The position numbers and the translations under genes are program-made. The notes below the pieces were generated by a model. It was not told where the DNA came from. It saw only the letters and a list, made by a program, of their open reading frames with translations, and made no database searches. A stretch of DNA of 64,000 nt from Malachius bipustulatus (Eukaryota > Arthropoda > Insecta > Coleoptera > Melyridae): positions 3,224,001-3,288,000 of the forward strand of contig OU342634.1 in NCBI GenBank assembly GCA_910589415.1. Reading direction: 5' to 3'. Positions 1-11,417 of the stretch are shown one piece after another; the stretch's first letter is position 1; the number at the start of each line of letters is the position of its first letter.

Positions 1-411
1 GCACGAGAGACTTTGCCCAATGAACATACACTGGGAAGGAATCATCATTATTTAACTAGAAGTAATTTATTGGAGTTTCCTCGTCATCGGACGTCTGTCT
101 ATCAGCATAGTCCTCTTTATAAAGCAATCCGAGTATTTAACAATCTGCCCAGCCAACTTAAATGCAACTCTCCGTCGTTATTCAAAAAAGAATTGAGGAG
201 GCTGCTAATTTTGAAAGCCTATTACAGCCTTGATGAGTATATGGCCGACGCCATGTGATGCGGGGAATATAACTGTGCGATTGTTATAGTGTAGTGTGTG
301 TAAATGTTTTTACGACTATATTTTGTATGTTTTTATATTCTGTTTGTGACTTGGCCTATACATCTACATGTCTCTTGGCTCAATAAAGACTATTATTATT
401 ATTATTATTAT
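1..411 (+). mobile_element. LINE 3' end (ORF2 C-terminus plus tail)
   Basis: This is the tail of a non-LTR retrotransposon running in from the left edge. Positions 1-258 are an open frame whose product has the layout of a LINE ORF2 C-terminus: a run with AIRVFNNLP, then a basic LFKKELRRLL stretch, then a stop. A short 3' UTR follows, with an AATAAA-type signal near 382 and a microsatellite tail of ATT units ending at about 411. No reverse transcriptase motif is inside the window, so the clade cannot be fixed. The same tail style occurs on the LINEs ending at 46818, 57384 and 60865. Confidence 0.75.
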
Positions 412-1095
412 ACAGAGTAAGGAAGCCAGTGGTGATATATAGCGGATTGTGAAGTATAGACAAGTGGTGTAATATCTGTGAGTGGAGACAAGAGGACAGC
501 TGGTTATGGATTATTTAGATTTAGAGGTTATAAGTTTATAAGTGTATTGGTGTTGGGGAATAAAGACATTTGCGGACTTTCAGACTTTAGGGTTGATTTT
601 ATAATTGTGAGAGCCATAACAATATTATATTTTATGAAATTTGTAAACTACATATTTTTTAATTAATCGAAGATAACAATAAATCTCCATTATTATATCC
701 AACATATTCACCTCTGAAGATGAATTTTTTCTCATGACAGTCAAGCATTTATTTTTACATGTTGGCCGCCCTAATTAATTGTTTTAGAGAGAAACCTTAT
801 TAGATAGATCATTAATTTGTTAATGTTGAAAAGCTGCTTCTGTTGCAATAGTTACATTTTAGGTCTGTCGAGCCATTTACGAGAAAAACAAGAAAAAGTT
901 TTCATTTTATGTTATCATTTTCCTTATTTTACTTTAACAATAAGAATTACAGCACAAACAAAAACTTCAACAATTAAAAAAATATCCAATTTAAAAGTCA
1001 CAAGTCAAGTCTATTACAAAAATTAAATTACCAATTGAAAACTTTTTCCAGTTTTTTTTTTTTTTTTGAAAATGGCTCAATAGACTTATATTGTA
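412..1095. other. Unrecognised AT-rich spacer
   Basis: No convincing gene, TIR or known repeat is seen. The short open frames have no recognisable motif. The stretch ends at the TA (1094-1095) into which the next palindromic element is inserted. Confidence 0.5.
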
Positions 1096-1396
1096 CAGGG
1101 TGATTCATTATAATGTCGCCCCCCTTTAACTTTGTTATTTCATGTGTCCCAAAAAAATTAAAAGTAGGCTTATGTAGGTGCGAAAAAAGACTTTTTTATA
1201 CGTATAACAAAAATTTGAAAATAGATCAGTATACAGGGAAAACCAAAAATTTTATTTTTTTTTCAATGGATCACCCTATATATGAATTTATTTTTCGATT
1301 CCTCGTAAAATTCTAAGCATAACTTATATAACATACCGTATACCTAAATTCAATAGGTTTTGAAATATTCGCATTTGAAACTATTTAAAAAACCGT

Positions 1397-1571
1397 GTGT
1401 ATGACTACCAAATTGAAAACCTCGGTCATCTTAAAGATTTGATACAGATTGAAATTAATAATTTAAATGAAAATAACCCAGCATTCATAACAGATTCATT
1501 GGAGAAAATACGAAGAACACTTATAAAATGTGTTGAAAAAAATGGAGGCCCAGTAGAGCATTTATTGTTAG
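1397..1571 (+). pseudogene. Transposase C-terminal remnant
   Basis: An open frame of about 58 codons lies between the two inverted-repeat arms of element A. It reads as a glutamate- and asparagine-rich helix followed by a segment close to RTLIKCVEKNGGPVEHLL. This matches the usual end of insect IS630/Tc1/mariner transposases, where a helix is followed by CxxxNGGHFEHLL. No catalytic DDE residues are present. The resemblance is by eye and over a short stretch. It could be coincidence, but the position inside a TA-flanked element supports it. Confidence 0.45.
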
Positions 1572-1717
1572 ATTTCTTGATTTGCAACAGTTGCTTAAAA
1601 AAATATTTGATGATGTTTCAAATGCGAATATTTCAGAAGCTATTGAATCTAGGTATACGGTATGTTATATAAGTTATGCTTAGAATTTTACGAGGAATCG
1701 AAAAATAAATTCATATA

Positions 1718-2465
1718 CAGGATGTCCCAAGATTTCTTTATCAAGGGATATCTGGGTTATTTCAAAAAATAAACAAATGAAATTCAGGAAATTTCAACCA
1801 TACCCCTAAGGCTTTGCAGCTGCACCCTTAATGCCCCTTTACGCCTTTCCACCCCTAAGTAATCATCCCCTACTTTTTTTTTCAAATGACACCCCCATAT
1901 TTTTTTTGCTCGGCAGGATTGTTGACTTCTTTCTGAATACGAATTTCATACGATTTTTTAAATCGAGACATATCTAGCACGCCGAAAATAACATAATATA
2001 ACAAACGAGGGTTGTCAAGGAATTACAATTAACATTTAATATGACATTAAAATCACAGAAGCAAATATTATTATTAACGCCTATATCCAGTAACACCGGT
2101 ATTACTATAGTTAAGGTGTTTGGAGGAAACATTAACACAAAAAAGAAGCAATTGCAACTCCTTGACAACCCTCGTTTGTTTTGATATTATATTGTTTTCG
2201 GCGTGCTAGATATGACTCGGTTTGAAAAAATCGTATGACAATGTATTCAGAAAGAAGTCAACAATCCTGCCGAGCAAAAAAAATATAGGGGTGTCATTTG
2301 AAAAAAAAAGTAGGGGATGATTACTTAGGGGTGGAAAGGCGTAAAGGGGCATTGAGGATGCAGCTGCAAAGACTTAGGGGTATGGTTGAAATTTCTCGAA
2401 TTTCATTTGTTTACTTTTTGAAATAACGCGGATATCCCTTGATAAAGAAATCTTGGGACACCCTG
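1718..2465. mobile_element. Palindromic MITE (family B) inside A
   Basis: This is a near-complete palindrome: the left arm from CAGGATGTCCCAAG is matched by an inverted copy ending CTTGGGACACCCTG. Arms are about 300-330 bp around a short unique centre near 2030-2150. TA dinucleotides flank it at 1716-1717 and 2466-2467. It carries no coding capacity; open frames read across it are arm artefacts. The arms still pair closely, so a read-through transcript would fold into a long hairpin. Confidence 0.8.
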
Positions 2466-2774
2466 TATAGGTAATCCATTGAAAAAAAATTAAATTTTTG
2501 GTTTTCCCTGTATACTGATCTATTTTCAAATTTTTGTTACACGTATAAAAAAGTCTTTTTTCGCACCTACATAACCCTACTTTTAATTTTTTTGGGACAC
2601 ATGAAATAACAAAGTTAAAGGGGGGGCGACATTATAATGAATCACCCTGTACCTGCAGCAACATAATTTGTTTTCCCGGAATCTTTAAGACTACAATTGA
2701 CAGATTTTCTCTAATTTACAAAATTGTTTAAGATCATGCTACAGAACAGGTATCAACATAATAATATACATATA

Positions 2775-3593
2775 GGGTGGCCCAGCGAAAACGTACCAGG
2801 CCTAATAACTTGAAAACTGAAGATGTACGCGAAAAACGCCGAAACAGGCGATTTTGTTATCGAGGGGGGGACATATTTTTGTGACAAATTTAACTAACCG
2901 AGTTCACCCCCTTGGCAGGGGTAGCTACCCCTTTGCTTATCATCATAGGGAACAGATATCGAGTGATAAATCATTTGAAAGCTACTTGAATTCTTTTTAC
3001 AACGATATCCAACATTTTGGGTTTCGCTTACATACAGGGTGTCTCAATAAAACGTAACTCGCCTTAATAACTTGAAAACTGAAGATGTACGCGAAAAACA
3101 AAAGAGAATTCTAGTAGCTTTCAAATGATGTATCACTCGATATCTATTCCCTATGATGATAAGCAAAGGGGTTGCTACCCCTGCTAAGGGGGTGAACTTG
3201 GGACTTGGGTAGTCAAATTTGTCACGAAAATATGCCTACTTCCATAACAAAATCGACCTGTTTCGGCGTTTTTCGCGTACATCTTCAGTTTCCCAGTTAT
3301 TAAGGCGAGCTACGTTTTCGTTGGGCCATCCTGTATGTAAGCGAAAACCAAAATGTTGGATATCGTTGTAAAGAGAATTCAAGGAGCTTTCAAATGATGT
3401 ATTACTCGATATCTGTTCCCTATAATGATAAGCAAAGGGGTTGCTACCCCTGCCAAAGGGGTGAACTTGGGCAGTTAAATTTGTCACGAAAATATGTCCC
3501 CCTCGATAACAAAATCGACCTGTTTCGGCGTTTTTCGCGTACATCTTCAGTTTTCAAGTTATTAGGCCTGGTACGTTTTCGCTGGGCCACCTG
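2775..3593. mobile_element. Nested palindromic MITE array (family D)
   Basis: Four related units of one family are arranged head to head. They are a full plus unit (2775-3032), a 65-bp plus fragment (about 3035-3101), a minus unit (about 3102-3331) and a full minus unit (3334-3593). Each unit carries the phrase GAAGATGTACGCGAAAAAC near one end. The outer pair forms one palindrome. The inner pair sits at its centre, bordered by TA. No coding sequence is present. Confidence 0.7.
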
Positions 3594-3596
3594 TAT

Positions 3597-5817
3597 AGAA
3601 ACTTTATCATGACTTGTAACTCCCGGCTTTTTTTATATGGAGATTCATACCTACACTTTAATTTTTTTCTAAACAGTCTGCCAAGGTCATATTTGTTTAT
3701 GCTACGTTGTAACATCGAACATTATGGCACTAAAAATGGCAAGTAGAATTTGAAGGTTATTAAAGAGACCAATTGAACATTTTTGACATTAACTGTATTC
3801 AGAAACAATAAATTTAATATTCGATTACAACATCTTGTTGAAGGCTTTGTTGTCAACTTTTTTATATAAAAAAAACTGATTTAATTTCTGTTTACATCTG
3901 TCAATTTTGAGATTTAATTAATTTAATTTGTAATTTTATAAAATGAATTAAAAATAACGAAAACAGAATGAGAATTGTAAGAACTAAATATACCTCAACT
4001 TTCTGAAGTTGTACTTATATCGGAAGACTGAACTTAATCCTTTTATCTAAAAATGATGCTGGTGTACGCAGACCCATTATTCTAATTTTCAAAATCGACT
4101 TATTCGACATATTAGAGATCCTCATTGCAACTACAAAATTTTAGATATGACATCACTGCTGAAATTTAATATGACCTTGTCAGCTTATTTAGAAAAAAAA
4201 TTAACCGTACTAAAGGTGGTAGGAGCAGGTTTATTCTGACATATGTATCCCAGACCCTTTTTCCAAAAATACTAAAAGATAAAAATATGAAATTTTGCAA
4301 TTGTAAAATGACGTTTCTATTAGCTGATCTATAAAAACGAAGGGATACCAAGCAGATTTCCCGGAGACAAACTGAAGACGTGCAATTCAAACAGTCCGCA
4401 TATTATCTGAACAGACCTCGTACAGTAATTTGAAGGAAACCTTAATTACAAATAAATTAGCTTAACATTAAAGTCTATTCTGATTTTCCTAATTTCAACT
4501 ACATTTTTTTTGTCTGACATCCATGCCGAAATTTATTGTGACCTTGAGACTTTGTAGATAAAATTCTGACTATACATTTAATTACAGAATAAAATTTGTA
4601 TAGCTTGGTGTTTCGTCCCACCTGTTTTATTATTAGAGATTGTTGTATGATTATTCGTTCATATGGTCCTGTTGCGTATACGACTTACTGCCAAGAACTC
4701 AATTGTTCTATTTGTATAGTAAGTCACGCGGTTTGGAATTTTGATTAAGTTAATTATTCGAAGGACCAGCGGATAAATAATTAGGGGAGCAATTAAGGGG
4801 TATAATTTCTAGGATGATAATTATGCACCTACCTTAAATATCCCATGTAGACAGCTTAGTGAGCTTTCATTTGGCGTCAAGGGCCGAAGATACTATCACG
4901 TCGCAGAGCACTTTTGATTGCAATGTAAACTCTTCTTGTTTACAGCACTTGTGGACAATCGAACGCGACAGCGGTTCATTTCGTAATCAATGGGTGAAGT
5001 GGTAGGCACCCTTTGGCTGTATGCCCATAGGACATGGTCTCGCGCACCATGTTGTCACGTTCCTCTCCCCCCGTGCATAATTAAAAATAAGGAGGGAATT
5101 TTATGGATAAAAGGGAAACATGGGAACGGAACAGGTCCCTTCCAACCACTCCCGGGCATTAGTGTATGTACTTGAAACTAACGAATGGAGAATAATTGCT
5201 CTCCACGTCGTAACCCGTTGTATAATAATTAACACTCTTTAGAAGAATTGTTCTTCACTCTTAATTGCCAGTGCAGTGCAGGAAATAAACCCAGTTATAA
5301 GAAATCGTAAATACACGTTTCTATTCTCCTGCTATCGTAGTATTTCCTAGTTATAACTAATAAAATGTTCACCCAATCATTAAGATATTAAGATAGAAAC
5401 ACTTGGTTTACACAATCATTGAAATGACATCAAATTTTGTTCTTTCTTCAGATGAAAGAAGTTTTTGGAAAGTAATTAACAAGAATTAGAAAGAAGATCA
5501 CAAAAAAATAGCCAAGGTCAGAAATATCTTAATAATAAAATATTATCTCTAGTACTTACAGAACGTCATGCTCCAACATAATCGAAGCTTTCATCACATC
5601 TTTCTTTACGACAGGTCCAATTCGAATGCCAGAATACTATAATGAAAGTGAAAAAAAAAGTATATTAGTATTGGTTTGACAAGTTTTAGCAAATGATGGT
5701 AAAAAATACTACAACTCTACAAATAGTATAAAGCGTCATGATTAAAACGAAATTTGTGAATTTCGTTCTCCAAGTCTGTGAGAAGAACCGTTATTTTCAA
5801 GCAGAAGCATTGAATTT
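3597..5817. other. Unrecognised region, possible LTR-like segment
   Basis: No gene is supported. Two stretches starting near 4147 and 4515 resemble each other (a phrase like GACATC..TGC.GAAATTTA.T.TGACCTTG), suggesting an old diverged duplication about 368 bp apart. The segment 4630-5340 starts TGTTGTATGATT, contains TATA-like sequence near 4800 and an AATAAA at about 5285, and is less AT-rich than its surroundings. It could be an old solo LTR, but I found neither a clear end nor a target duplication. The rest shows nothing recognisable. Confidence 0.3.
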
Positions 5818-5877
5818 TTATTTATTTATTTATTTATTCACCAACACGTTCAACATTTAACTACAGGTAAATGTATA

Positions 5878-6756
5878 CAGGGTTATTCACGGTATACGCC
5901 ACGGAAGATTATGGCCGTGTCTCTGGATTTTAGGATCTTTTTATTTTTGGAGTGGATAGAGACCCGGCAGTGATACGTTTTAAAATTATATTCATAATGT
6001 ACAGGCTGTCCCAAAAGCATGAAACATATCAAAGTTATGTTTTTTTTTAATGGAATGCTCCTATGTTATTGCATTTTTAGATTGTCTGAGAAGAAAAAAT
6101 AAGATTGATTTTTACAGTTGGTGTTTAAATTCAAAAGTTTGTGAGTTATAAAGAAGTGAAAATCGTCATTTTTGAAGTTCAAAGCCCTGTACAAGAAAAA
6201 CGGCTCAAGATAGAGAAAAACGGCTTACATGTCCCTATTTTAACTTTTCATGTACTATCCTATGGTATAGAAACATTTGTACTTTCTTTGATTTTTTTAT
6301 TTGTCAGCGTGTGGAGAAATCTCAGAATTTTTCAAATTTTTTATCACCCTGTATAAACATTTCATCTACATCATTGGATAGTACATGAAAAGTTAAAATA
6401 GGGACATGTAAGCCGTTTTTCTCTATCTTGAGCCGCTTTCCTTGTACAGGGCCTTGAACTTGAAAAATGACGATTTTCACTTGTTTATAACTCACAAAAT
6501 TCTGAATTTAAACAGCAACTGTAAAAACCAATCTCATTTTCTCTTCTCAGACAATCTAAAAATGCAATAACATAGGAGCATTCCATTTAAAAAAACATAA
6601 CTTTGATATGTTTCATGCTTTTGGGACACCTGTACATTATGAATATAATTTTAAAACGTACCTCTGCCGGGTCTCAATCCACTCCAAAAATAAAAAAATC
6701 CAAAAATCCAGAGACACGGCCATAAACTTCCGTGGCGTATACCGTGAATAACCCTG
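5878..6756. mobile_element. Palindromic MITE, family E copy 1
   Basis: This 879-bp element begins CAGGGTTATTCACGG and ends with the inverted copy. TA flanks it at 5876-5877 and 6757-6758. Nearly the whole length is an inverted repeat with arms of about 420 bp around a short centre near 6300. Within each arm is a second internal end, TGTACAGGcTGTCCC, suggesting that E arose by one palindromic family inserting into another. A second copy lies at 44212-45089. No coding sequence is present. Confidence 0.85.
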
Positions 6757-6980
6757 TATAATGCCCAGCAGGGTAAAACTAGAATTATTTAAAACAATTT
6801 TTAATTTTTTTAATAGAGCTATGGAAGAAATCAACATCTGAGTCTTTGGAGAGTTCATTGCAAAGGTGAAGCATATTTCTTAGTGGGGAGTGAGTGGAGA
6901 CAAGACCGAATAATGTGTCTCTTCTTCTTAGTTGTACTAGTAGTACACAGAAATTTATGAGTGAAATGAAATTACAGTCC

Positions 6981-8016
6981 CTATTTTTTTACATTGTTGA
7001 TAACAAAAAAAGGACAATTTGTAATGTGTTTGTAGTGCATGTTGAATAGTAAATCCAGAGTGTAGTATAATCCCAGATCTTTGCATTCAAATTGTCTTGC
7101 TAGGGGTACGGTTCCAATCCTGTACTCTCCATAGTAAGTGAACTTTTTCTTTGAAAATGCCATAACAAAATATTTGTCACGATTCAAAGGCAGTTTGTTT
7201 ACTCTGTATCAGTTATATACAGAGTCTGTATCACTCTGTATGTCCTTGATATCACTTTCCTGTCTGATTGCATTATAAAATTTAAAATCAAGAGCATACA
7301 ATAATTTCTCACAGTATCTGACAAACCTCGGAAGGTCATTGACAAAAAGATTGAAAAGTAAAGGGCCCAGGTTACTACCCTGAGGTACTCCTGAAGTTCC
7401 AGTGATCAGACAGGATCTCCACTGGCCGACCTTGACATACTGACTGCGATTATCAAGATAAGACTTCAAGAACAAACAAGCAGATCTCGAAAAATTGTAG
7501 TTGGGTAATTTCCTTATCAGGGTACTGTGATAGACCTTGTCAAAGGCCTTTACACAGTCAGTGAAGATAACATCAACCTGCTCACCACGTCCCAGGGTAT
7601 TTGCGATGTAGTTTGTGAAAGTGAGAGAGTTTGTAACTGTTGACCGGTCGGACATGAAACTGTGTTGTGCTGTGGTAATGTACTGTTTCGTTTCACTGTA
7701 TATGTCAGCGTGCAAAATTAACTCGAAGATCTTGGCTAATGCATTTAGGATTGAGATAGGCCTATAATTTTCTACTTCACTAGTTTTGCCTGATTTATGT
7801 ACAGGTGTTATACTAGCTTGTTTTAATCTAGTAGGGAAGTGATTTGTAGATATGGATAGATTAAAAAGATATGAGATAGGAGCAGACAGTATATGACCAC
7901 ATCCTTTATAGACATAAGAAGGAATCTGGTCGGGGCCAGTACTCCTTTTACCTTTAAGTTTATTTATGGCTGTCAGCAAGTCATCTTCCGATATGTTGTG
8001 TAAACTGAAGGTACCC
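6981..8016 (-). pseudogene. LINE reverse transcriptase, broken
   Basis: On the minus strand, 8016-7209 encodes an RT palm and fingers region: KSTGPD-like start, YRPISIL motif, and the GVPQGSNLGPLLFNLFVNDL block. The catalytic box expected as YADD reads YALDFK here, so one of the two metal-binding aspartates is lost. Reading stops at 7209. A piece of the thumb/C-terminal region continues in another frame to 6981. The upstream part of the same protein lies beyond the 8033-11202 insertion. The copy is certainly dead. The conserved blocks place it among I/Jockey/CR1-type LINEs, but the exact clade is not determined. Confidence 0.8.
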
Positions 8017-8032
8017 CAGCCATTGACGGGTC

Positions 8033-11000
8033 AATAAGAAATATAAGGAGCACCAGAGATGGGAAACTACTAATTACTACAGATAAAGACGAAAAGGCCC
8101 TCGGTGAAATAAAAAATACGATAGAAACAAAAAAAGATGAGTTACAAACAATGTAGAAATGCCAGAAACCAAACAGAGGGTAACGAAATACTTCACATCA
8201 GGGAACTTGACGAAGAATCAAAAAAAGAAGACATAATCAGAGGAAACAGGATTACAGGAGATTTTTGTGATAGGGAGCTTAAGAGTTTCATCAGAGTGAA
8301 CAAAGGAATAACAATAAGAAAACACCACAAAGGAAAGGATTTTACATACATAGAATTGGAAGACATGGGCATCTATTCATGCTACTTTTCACCTTACCGA
8401 AGCATAGAAGAGTTCGACGAACTCCTATCCCATATCGAACATCTAAAAACTACCAATAAAGGAGCAATCATCATCAGGGAAACTTCAATATTTGGATCGA
8501 CAGTAGAGAACGAAAGGGGCAGAAGAATGGAAGAGTGGATAGAGGCAAACGACCTGGCGGCGATAAACACGGGAGAAACCCCGACGTTCGTAAATACAAA
8601 TGGTAGTTTCATAATAGACGTGACCATGACCACCAGAGACATGACAGGAAGAGTACGGTGCTGGAGAGTAGAGGAAGAGGTAGAAAATATGAGCCAGCAC
8701 AGATACATTAGATATGATCTAACGGAATCAAATAACACACAAGCCAGGAATACAAACGAGGGACGTAGAAAGATGGGATGGAAGATCGACGAAAAAAGAC
8801 TCGCGAACTTTCGCGAAAATATCACCGGAATGCTGGGGGAACACATAAATAGACCCACAGAAGATAGCGAAACAGCGGCAACCAGGTTGATAATGATAAT
8901 CACCAAAAAATGCCACCAGTACTTCCCAAGGAGACCCACCTCCATAAACAAGAAACGACACGTTTTCTGGTGGACTGGAGAGATAGAAGAAAAGAGAAGA
9001 GAGTGTACAAGATGCAGAAGACGACTCATCAGAGGCAATAGAAGGACAATAGATGAAGAAACCAGAAATTGTCTACTAGTTGAGTATAAAGAGCACAAAA
9101 AAGAACTTAAGAAGATGATAACAAGAGAGAAGAAGAAAAAATGGGTAGAACTATGTAATGAATTGGACAATGATATAATATGGGGTAGAGCATATCAAAT
9201 TGTAATGGGCAGAATGAACCTCAAACCGAGGATAACATTAGGGAACGGAGAAATAGCGGAGCAGATAAGGAAACTCTTCCCACGTAAACCAAAGCTAAGA
9301 TGGCCTAAAATGACGATCCATAGAGATGAATATGAAGATTTCACAGCGGACGAGGTGCAGACAGCAGCTAAAAAACTTAAAACAAAAAAATCCCCGGGCC
9401 CAGATATGATACCGCCGGAAATAGTTAAAAAACTAGCAGAAACAAATCTTGACGTCTTCATGGACGTCATGAACAAAACACTCCAGACGGGACATTTTCC
9501 GGGTGTGTGGAAGCGGGCAAGATTGGTGCTAATAGAGAAACCACCCAAGGCAAATAGTCAACCCACCTACAGGCCAATCTGCCTGATCGACACATGTGGA
9601 AAGTTACTTGAGATGATGATTAAAGAGAGACTGAATCAAGAACTAGAAAACAAAGAGACCATACACAAAGATCTGTATGGGTTTTTGAAGGGAAAGTCAA
9701 CAGTGGACGCCTTAAAAATAGTGAAAGACATAACAACGACAATAAAACAGAAAGCATACAAAAACGCAAAGGCATGTCTAATGATAACGATAGACATCAA
9801 AAACGCTTTTAATACAGCGCCTTGGGAAAAAATTATAAAAGCTATGGAAAAGGCGGACATTAGTAAGTACCTAATTAGAATCATACAGTCTTACCTGTCT
9901 GAAAGGTATATTGTGACGGAAAATAAAAAGAAGTTTAAAATTACTAGCGGAGTCCCACAGGGATCAATTTTGGGCCCAGTGCTGTGGAACATATATTACA
10001 ACCAGATAATAAATTTGGATATGGGAGAGGGCATAGAACAACTGGCCTATGCGGACGACTTGGCCGTTGTAATAACCGCTAAAACAAAAATTACATTAGA
10101 AGAGAGAGCCAAATATGCTATACACAGGATTACGAAGACCCTAAATGACATGGAACTAAAGATTTCAGCAGAAAAACTAGAGATGGTACTCCTGGTAGGG
10201 GCAAAAAGAATTGGGAACATGACACTAACCATAGGGGGGATGGAAATAACTACCAGACCCTACATCAAATATCTCGGTGTATACCTGGATAAGGAAATTA
10301 AAATGACGAAGCATATAAAGGAGACATGCATAAAGGTACATAAGTCCGTGATGGCCCTAACTAGAATTACACCAAACATAGGAGGCCCAGCCTCAAGAAA
10401 GAGAAAGATGTTATCTATGGCCGCTATGTCTATTCTATTATACGGTGCCCCAATATGGGAGGAAGCATTGAAGTATAAGTATTACAGGGAGCTGATGGAA
10501 AGAGCTAACAGAAAGCTAGCAATGAGAGTGACAGCGGCATATAGAACATCGCCAACACAAGCAATACTGGCCATTGCGGGGATGCCACCCATAGACCTCA
10601 GGGTGAGAGAGAGATCAGAGACATACGGTAGAGGAAGGGAATATAGAAAAGAGGCAAGGCAGAATACGATACGGGAGTGGTAAAGAAGATGGGATATATA
10701 TGATGGCTGGGCCAGGGTGTTCATAGATGACCTGGGTAAGTGGACGGAGAGAAAATGGGGTAGCACGGACCATTGCCTGCCTAACACAGGCAATGACTGG
10801 ACACGGGATTTTTGACTGGTACTGCGAGAGCATGGACACTCCGGAACATACACTTTTTATATGTCCGGAGTAGAATGAAATAAGGAGAGAGGCCAAGGAA
10901 AAGATCGGCAAAGAAATAACACGGAATACAATGTCAGCACTCCTAGTGTCCAGTGAGAAGGAATGGGAAAGTGTTACCGGAATGATAAGAAGGATCATGA

Positions 11001-11202
11001 AAGAGAAGGAAAAGTACGAGAGACGAATCCACGTTCTCGCTTAGAATACTCTGGCACACCCTGAAGCAATATCCAAAGGATGGTCCCGGGGTGTCGCCAA
11101 CAAGGAGTAAAGTGGTGTTTTTAAGTGAGTATGCCTAATAATAGGAGAATCTCACACTACCTTATGGTGTCTATAAAAGATTTCCACCTCTATAAAAAAA
11201 AG
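8033..11202 (+). mobile_element. R1-clade LINE, 5' truncated, 14-bp TSD
   Basis: A plus-strand non-LTR element is inserted in the minus-strand LINE. AGCCATTGACGGGT occurs immediately before it (8019-8032) and after its short A-run (11203-11216), giving a 14-bp target duplication. It starts inside the end of ORF1 (about 8033-8150) and runs through ORF2 to a 3' UTR of about 160 bp ending CTATAAAAAA. The C-terminal LTQAMTGHG-type motif and downstream cysteine/histidine residues are typical of R1-clade elements. Confidence 0.8.
8137..11043 (+). pseudogene. R1-like ORF2 (endonuclease and reverse transcriptase), broken
   Basis: The main open frame runs 8137-10683. Its first part is the C-terminal half of an APE-type endonuclease, with a DVTMTT box and a late SQHRYIRYDL box where SDHR is expected. 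The GDFN-type catalytic strand is disrupted by a small deletion, reading IIIRETSIFG. The RT domain is complete: KSPGPD, YRPICLI, GVPQGSILGPVLWN and AYADD. At 10681 a TAA interrupts the C-terminus. After one frameshift near 10780 the frame reads a GHGIFDWY motif and a PEHTLFICPE zinc-like segment, hits a second stop (TAG near 10870) and ends at 11043. Two nonsense codons, one frameshift and the endonuclease damage mean it is inactive, although the RT core is well preserved. Confidence 0.8.
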
Positions 11203-11417
11203 CCATTGACGGGTGAGTCAGTACATGTGTTGAAATTGCTGGATCTAGTGTCATACACAGATTTGAAATATTCAGCGAAAGCTTCGGACACATTCTGCCC
11301 TCCCACTATAGTTTCCCGGTTTAGTGTCATTACATCTGGTACAGTCTGAGTAAAACCCTGTATGCTGTACATCGTAACTTTAGGCGGCCTCAGACAAACA
11401 CCAGTCGCACAAAACAA
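11203..11417 (-). pseudogene. LINE linker fragment (5' part of the 5818-11417 LINE)
   Basis: The minus strand encodes about 70 residues including VSEAFAEYFKSVYD, the standard linker between endonuclease and RT in Jockey/I-type LINEs (aFNxYFssV). The reading runs to the 14-bp target duplication and resumes at 8016, where it joins the RT domain. This shows it is the upstream part of the minus-strand LINE. It is 5'-truncated near 11417. Confidence 0.7.

Larger units (their letters stand above)
1096..2649. mobile_element. Tc1/mariner-like element with long TIRs (family A)
   Basis: The element begins CAGGGTGATTC and ends with the inverted copy, flanked by TA at 1094-1095 and 2650-2651. The arms are about 285 bp long: 1096-1382 on the left, and 1617-1715 plus 2468-2649 on the right. 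The right arm is interrupted by element B (1718-2465), itself inserted at a TA. The short unique middle (1383-1616) encodes a remnant resembling the C-terminal tail of a Tc1/mariner-type transposase. I infer a TA-targeting DNA transposon reduced to its TIRs and the end of its transposase gene. Confidence 0.75.
5818..11417 (-). mobile_element. Minus-strand LINE, interrupted twice
   Basis: The minus strand carries a 5'-truncated LINE. It consists of an endonuclease/RT linker (11203-11417), an RT domain (7209-8016), a degraded C-terminal part (6759-7187) and a tail of TAAA units at 5816-5840. Two later insertions split it. Palindrome E copy 1 (5878-6756) is inserted at a TA. An R1-like LINE (8033-11202) is flanked by a 14-bp duplication. 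Ignoring the second insertion rejoins the linker directly to the start of the RT domain, which proves the two parts belong together. Confidence 0.75.

Noticed and set aside
2854..3612. Small frames in the D palindrome (similar peptides on both strands)
   Set aside because: The similarity comes from the inverted repeat itself, not from related genes.
4633..5340. Solo LTR
   Set aside because: TATA-like and AATAAA signals exist, but no matching end or target duplication was found; left as a remark only.
8394..9170. 258-aa minus-strand frame and other frames opposite the R1-like ORF2
   Set aside because: These are antisense shadows of a real RT frame, with no domain of their own.
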